Assembly (NCBI GenBank): GCA_947453205.1
Contig: CANGFT010000001.1
Coordinates: 177,287-241,286, forward strand
Length of the DNA stretch: 64,000 nt
DNA from: Beijerinckiaceae bacterium
GTDB taxonomy: Bacteria > Pseudomonadota > Alphaproteobacteria > Rhizobiales > Beijerinckiaceae
Direction: 5' to 3'
Position 1 is the first letter of the stretch. Each line of letters starts with the position of its first letter. The notes beneath the pieces were generated by a model. The model ran no database searches and had not been told where the DNA came from. It worked only from the letters and a program-made list of their open reading frames with translations. Position numbers and translations under genes: made by a program. This document shows, piece by piece, positions 63,477-64,000 of this stretch.

Positions 63477-64000
63477 ATGCACATTGGTCGCAGGGCTCTC
63501 ATCGCCTCCCTCCTTGTCTCGCTCACTGGCGCTGGAGCGGCGCAGGCGGCGGATTTTTATGCGGGCAAGCAGATCACCCTCATTGTCGGGGCGCCCGCTG
63601 GCGGCGGCTACGACATGCTCGGGCGTCTTGTGTCCCGGCACATCGGCAAACACATTCCCGGCGCGCCCGCGATCATCGTGCAGAACATGCCAGCGGCGAA
63701 CAGCGTGGTTGCGATGAATTTCCTCGCCAACGCAGCCCCACGCGACGGCACGACCGTCGCCCTTGTCCAGCGCGGCATGCTGCTCGCCAGGATGATCAAT
63801 CCAAACGGCGTGCAGTTCGACATCGCCAAGTTGAACTGGATGGGCAACCTCAACAGCGAGACTGGCGTGACCCTCTCTCTCGCCAATGCGCCGGTGACCG
63901 ACGCGAAACAACTCTTCGAGAAAGAGCTGATTGTCGGCGGACAGACCGGCGTCGATCCCGAGATGACGCCGCGTCTATACAACGCGCTGCTCGGAACCAA
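63477..64000 (+). CDS. Bug/TctC-type periplasmic substrate-binding protein 7, truncated by window end
   Basis: The first 174 residues of an exported binding protein are visible: signal peptide MHIGRRALIASLLVSLTGAG (cleavage QA-AD), then DFYAGKQITLIVGAPAGGGYDMLGRLVSRHIG and VQNMPAANSVVAMNFLANAAPRDGT. It belongs to the DFYxGK subgroup with Bug 1 and 5. The start follows GAAGGAACAGAA. The gene continues past the window, so whether it has membrane partners cannot be judged. Confidence 0.92.
   Translation, partial: MHIGRRALIASLLVSLTGAGAAQAADFYAGKQITLIVGAPAGGGYDMLGRLVSRHIGKHIPGAPAIIVQNMPAANSVVAMNFLANAAPRDGTTVALVQRGMLLARMINPNGVQFDIAKLNWMGNLNSETGVTLSLANAPVTDAKQLFEKELIVGGQTGVDPEMTPRLYNALLGT

Overview
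The window is high-GC DNA with tightly packed genes. It looks like the chromosome of a phototrophic purple alphaproteobacterium, probably Hyphomicrobiales. The reasons are: a photosynthesis gene cluster in the order bchL-bchM-lhaA-puhA-puhB-puhC-orf-acsF-puhE-hemA; an LH2-type antenna operon pucBA-pucC; and housekeeping synteny of the alphaproteobacterial type (tpiA divergent from ppiD-trpE, trpG-trpD-trpC-moaC-moeA, secG, pyrG). The species cannot be named from sequence reading alone.

1-15700, phototrophy. The end of bchL is followed by an unbroken run of start/stop-overlapping genes for bacteriochlorophyll synthesis (bchM, acsF, hemA) and reaction-centre/LH1 assembly (lhaA, puhABC, puhE). 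After a DUF3422 gene comes pucBA. Its promoter carries two TGT-N12-ACA (PpsR/CrtJ) sites laid over the -35 and -10 boxes. The PucA residues at the two positions that tune the 850 nm band are Phe44 and Met45, so a blue-shifted (B800-820-like) antenna is predicted. Next come pucC, a small membrane protein, and an undescribed-looking protein built of twelve exact-length 16-residue repeats. This gene converges on a bciB-bchG pair (8-vinyl reductase and bacteriochlorophyll synthase).

15700-38300, housekeeping and transport. There are tRNA-Asn and tRNA-Cys, a proteasome-like Ntn hydrolase, and moeA. The long minus-strand run ppiD-trpE-herA-trpG-trpD-trpC-moaC has a HerA-type ATPase gene lodged between trpE and trpG. 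Then come tpiA, secG, pyrG, a class V aminotransferase, a cupin, a cupredoxin, a methyltransferase and a TetR regulator. Seven orphan Bug/TctC periplasmic binding proteins lie across the window, and none has a TctA/TctB membrane partner nearby.

38300-53150, accessory region. A TetR-flanked unit joins an OsmC protein, an acyl-CoA-dehydrogenase-like flavoprotein, a two-domain rhodanese, a DsbA-fold protein, a nitrate/cyanate-type ABC importer and cyanase (cynS). It reads as a cyanate or thiocyanate/cyanide-related sulfur and nitrogen module. It is followed by an operon of two tandem exported proteins with M29-aminopeptidase-like features, a LolD/MacB-type ATPase, and a 1034-residue FtsX-type permease with a His/Asp-rich extracytoplasmic loop. 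I consider this operon the best candidate for an undescribed system.

53150-64000. This part holds a short-chain dehydrogenase and a DUF3429 membrane protein. It also has a photolyase that ends in a sliding-clamp-binding-like peptide, coupled to a photolyase homologue whose two domains are in swapped order. The rest is three more Bug proteins, a cytochrome c/beta-propeller protein, a PEBP protein, and about 770 bases with no convincing gene.
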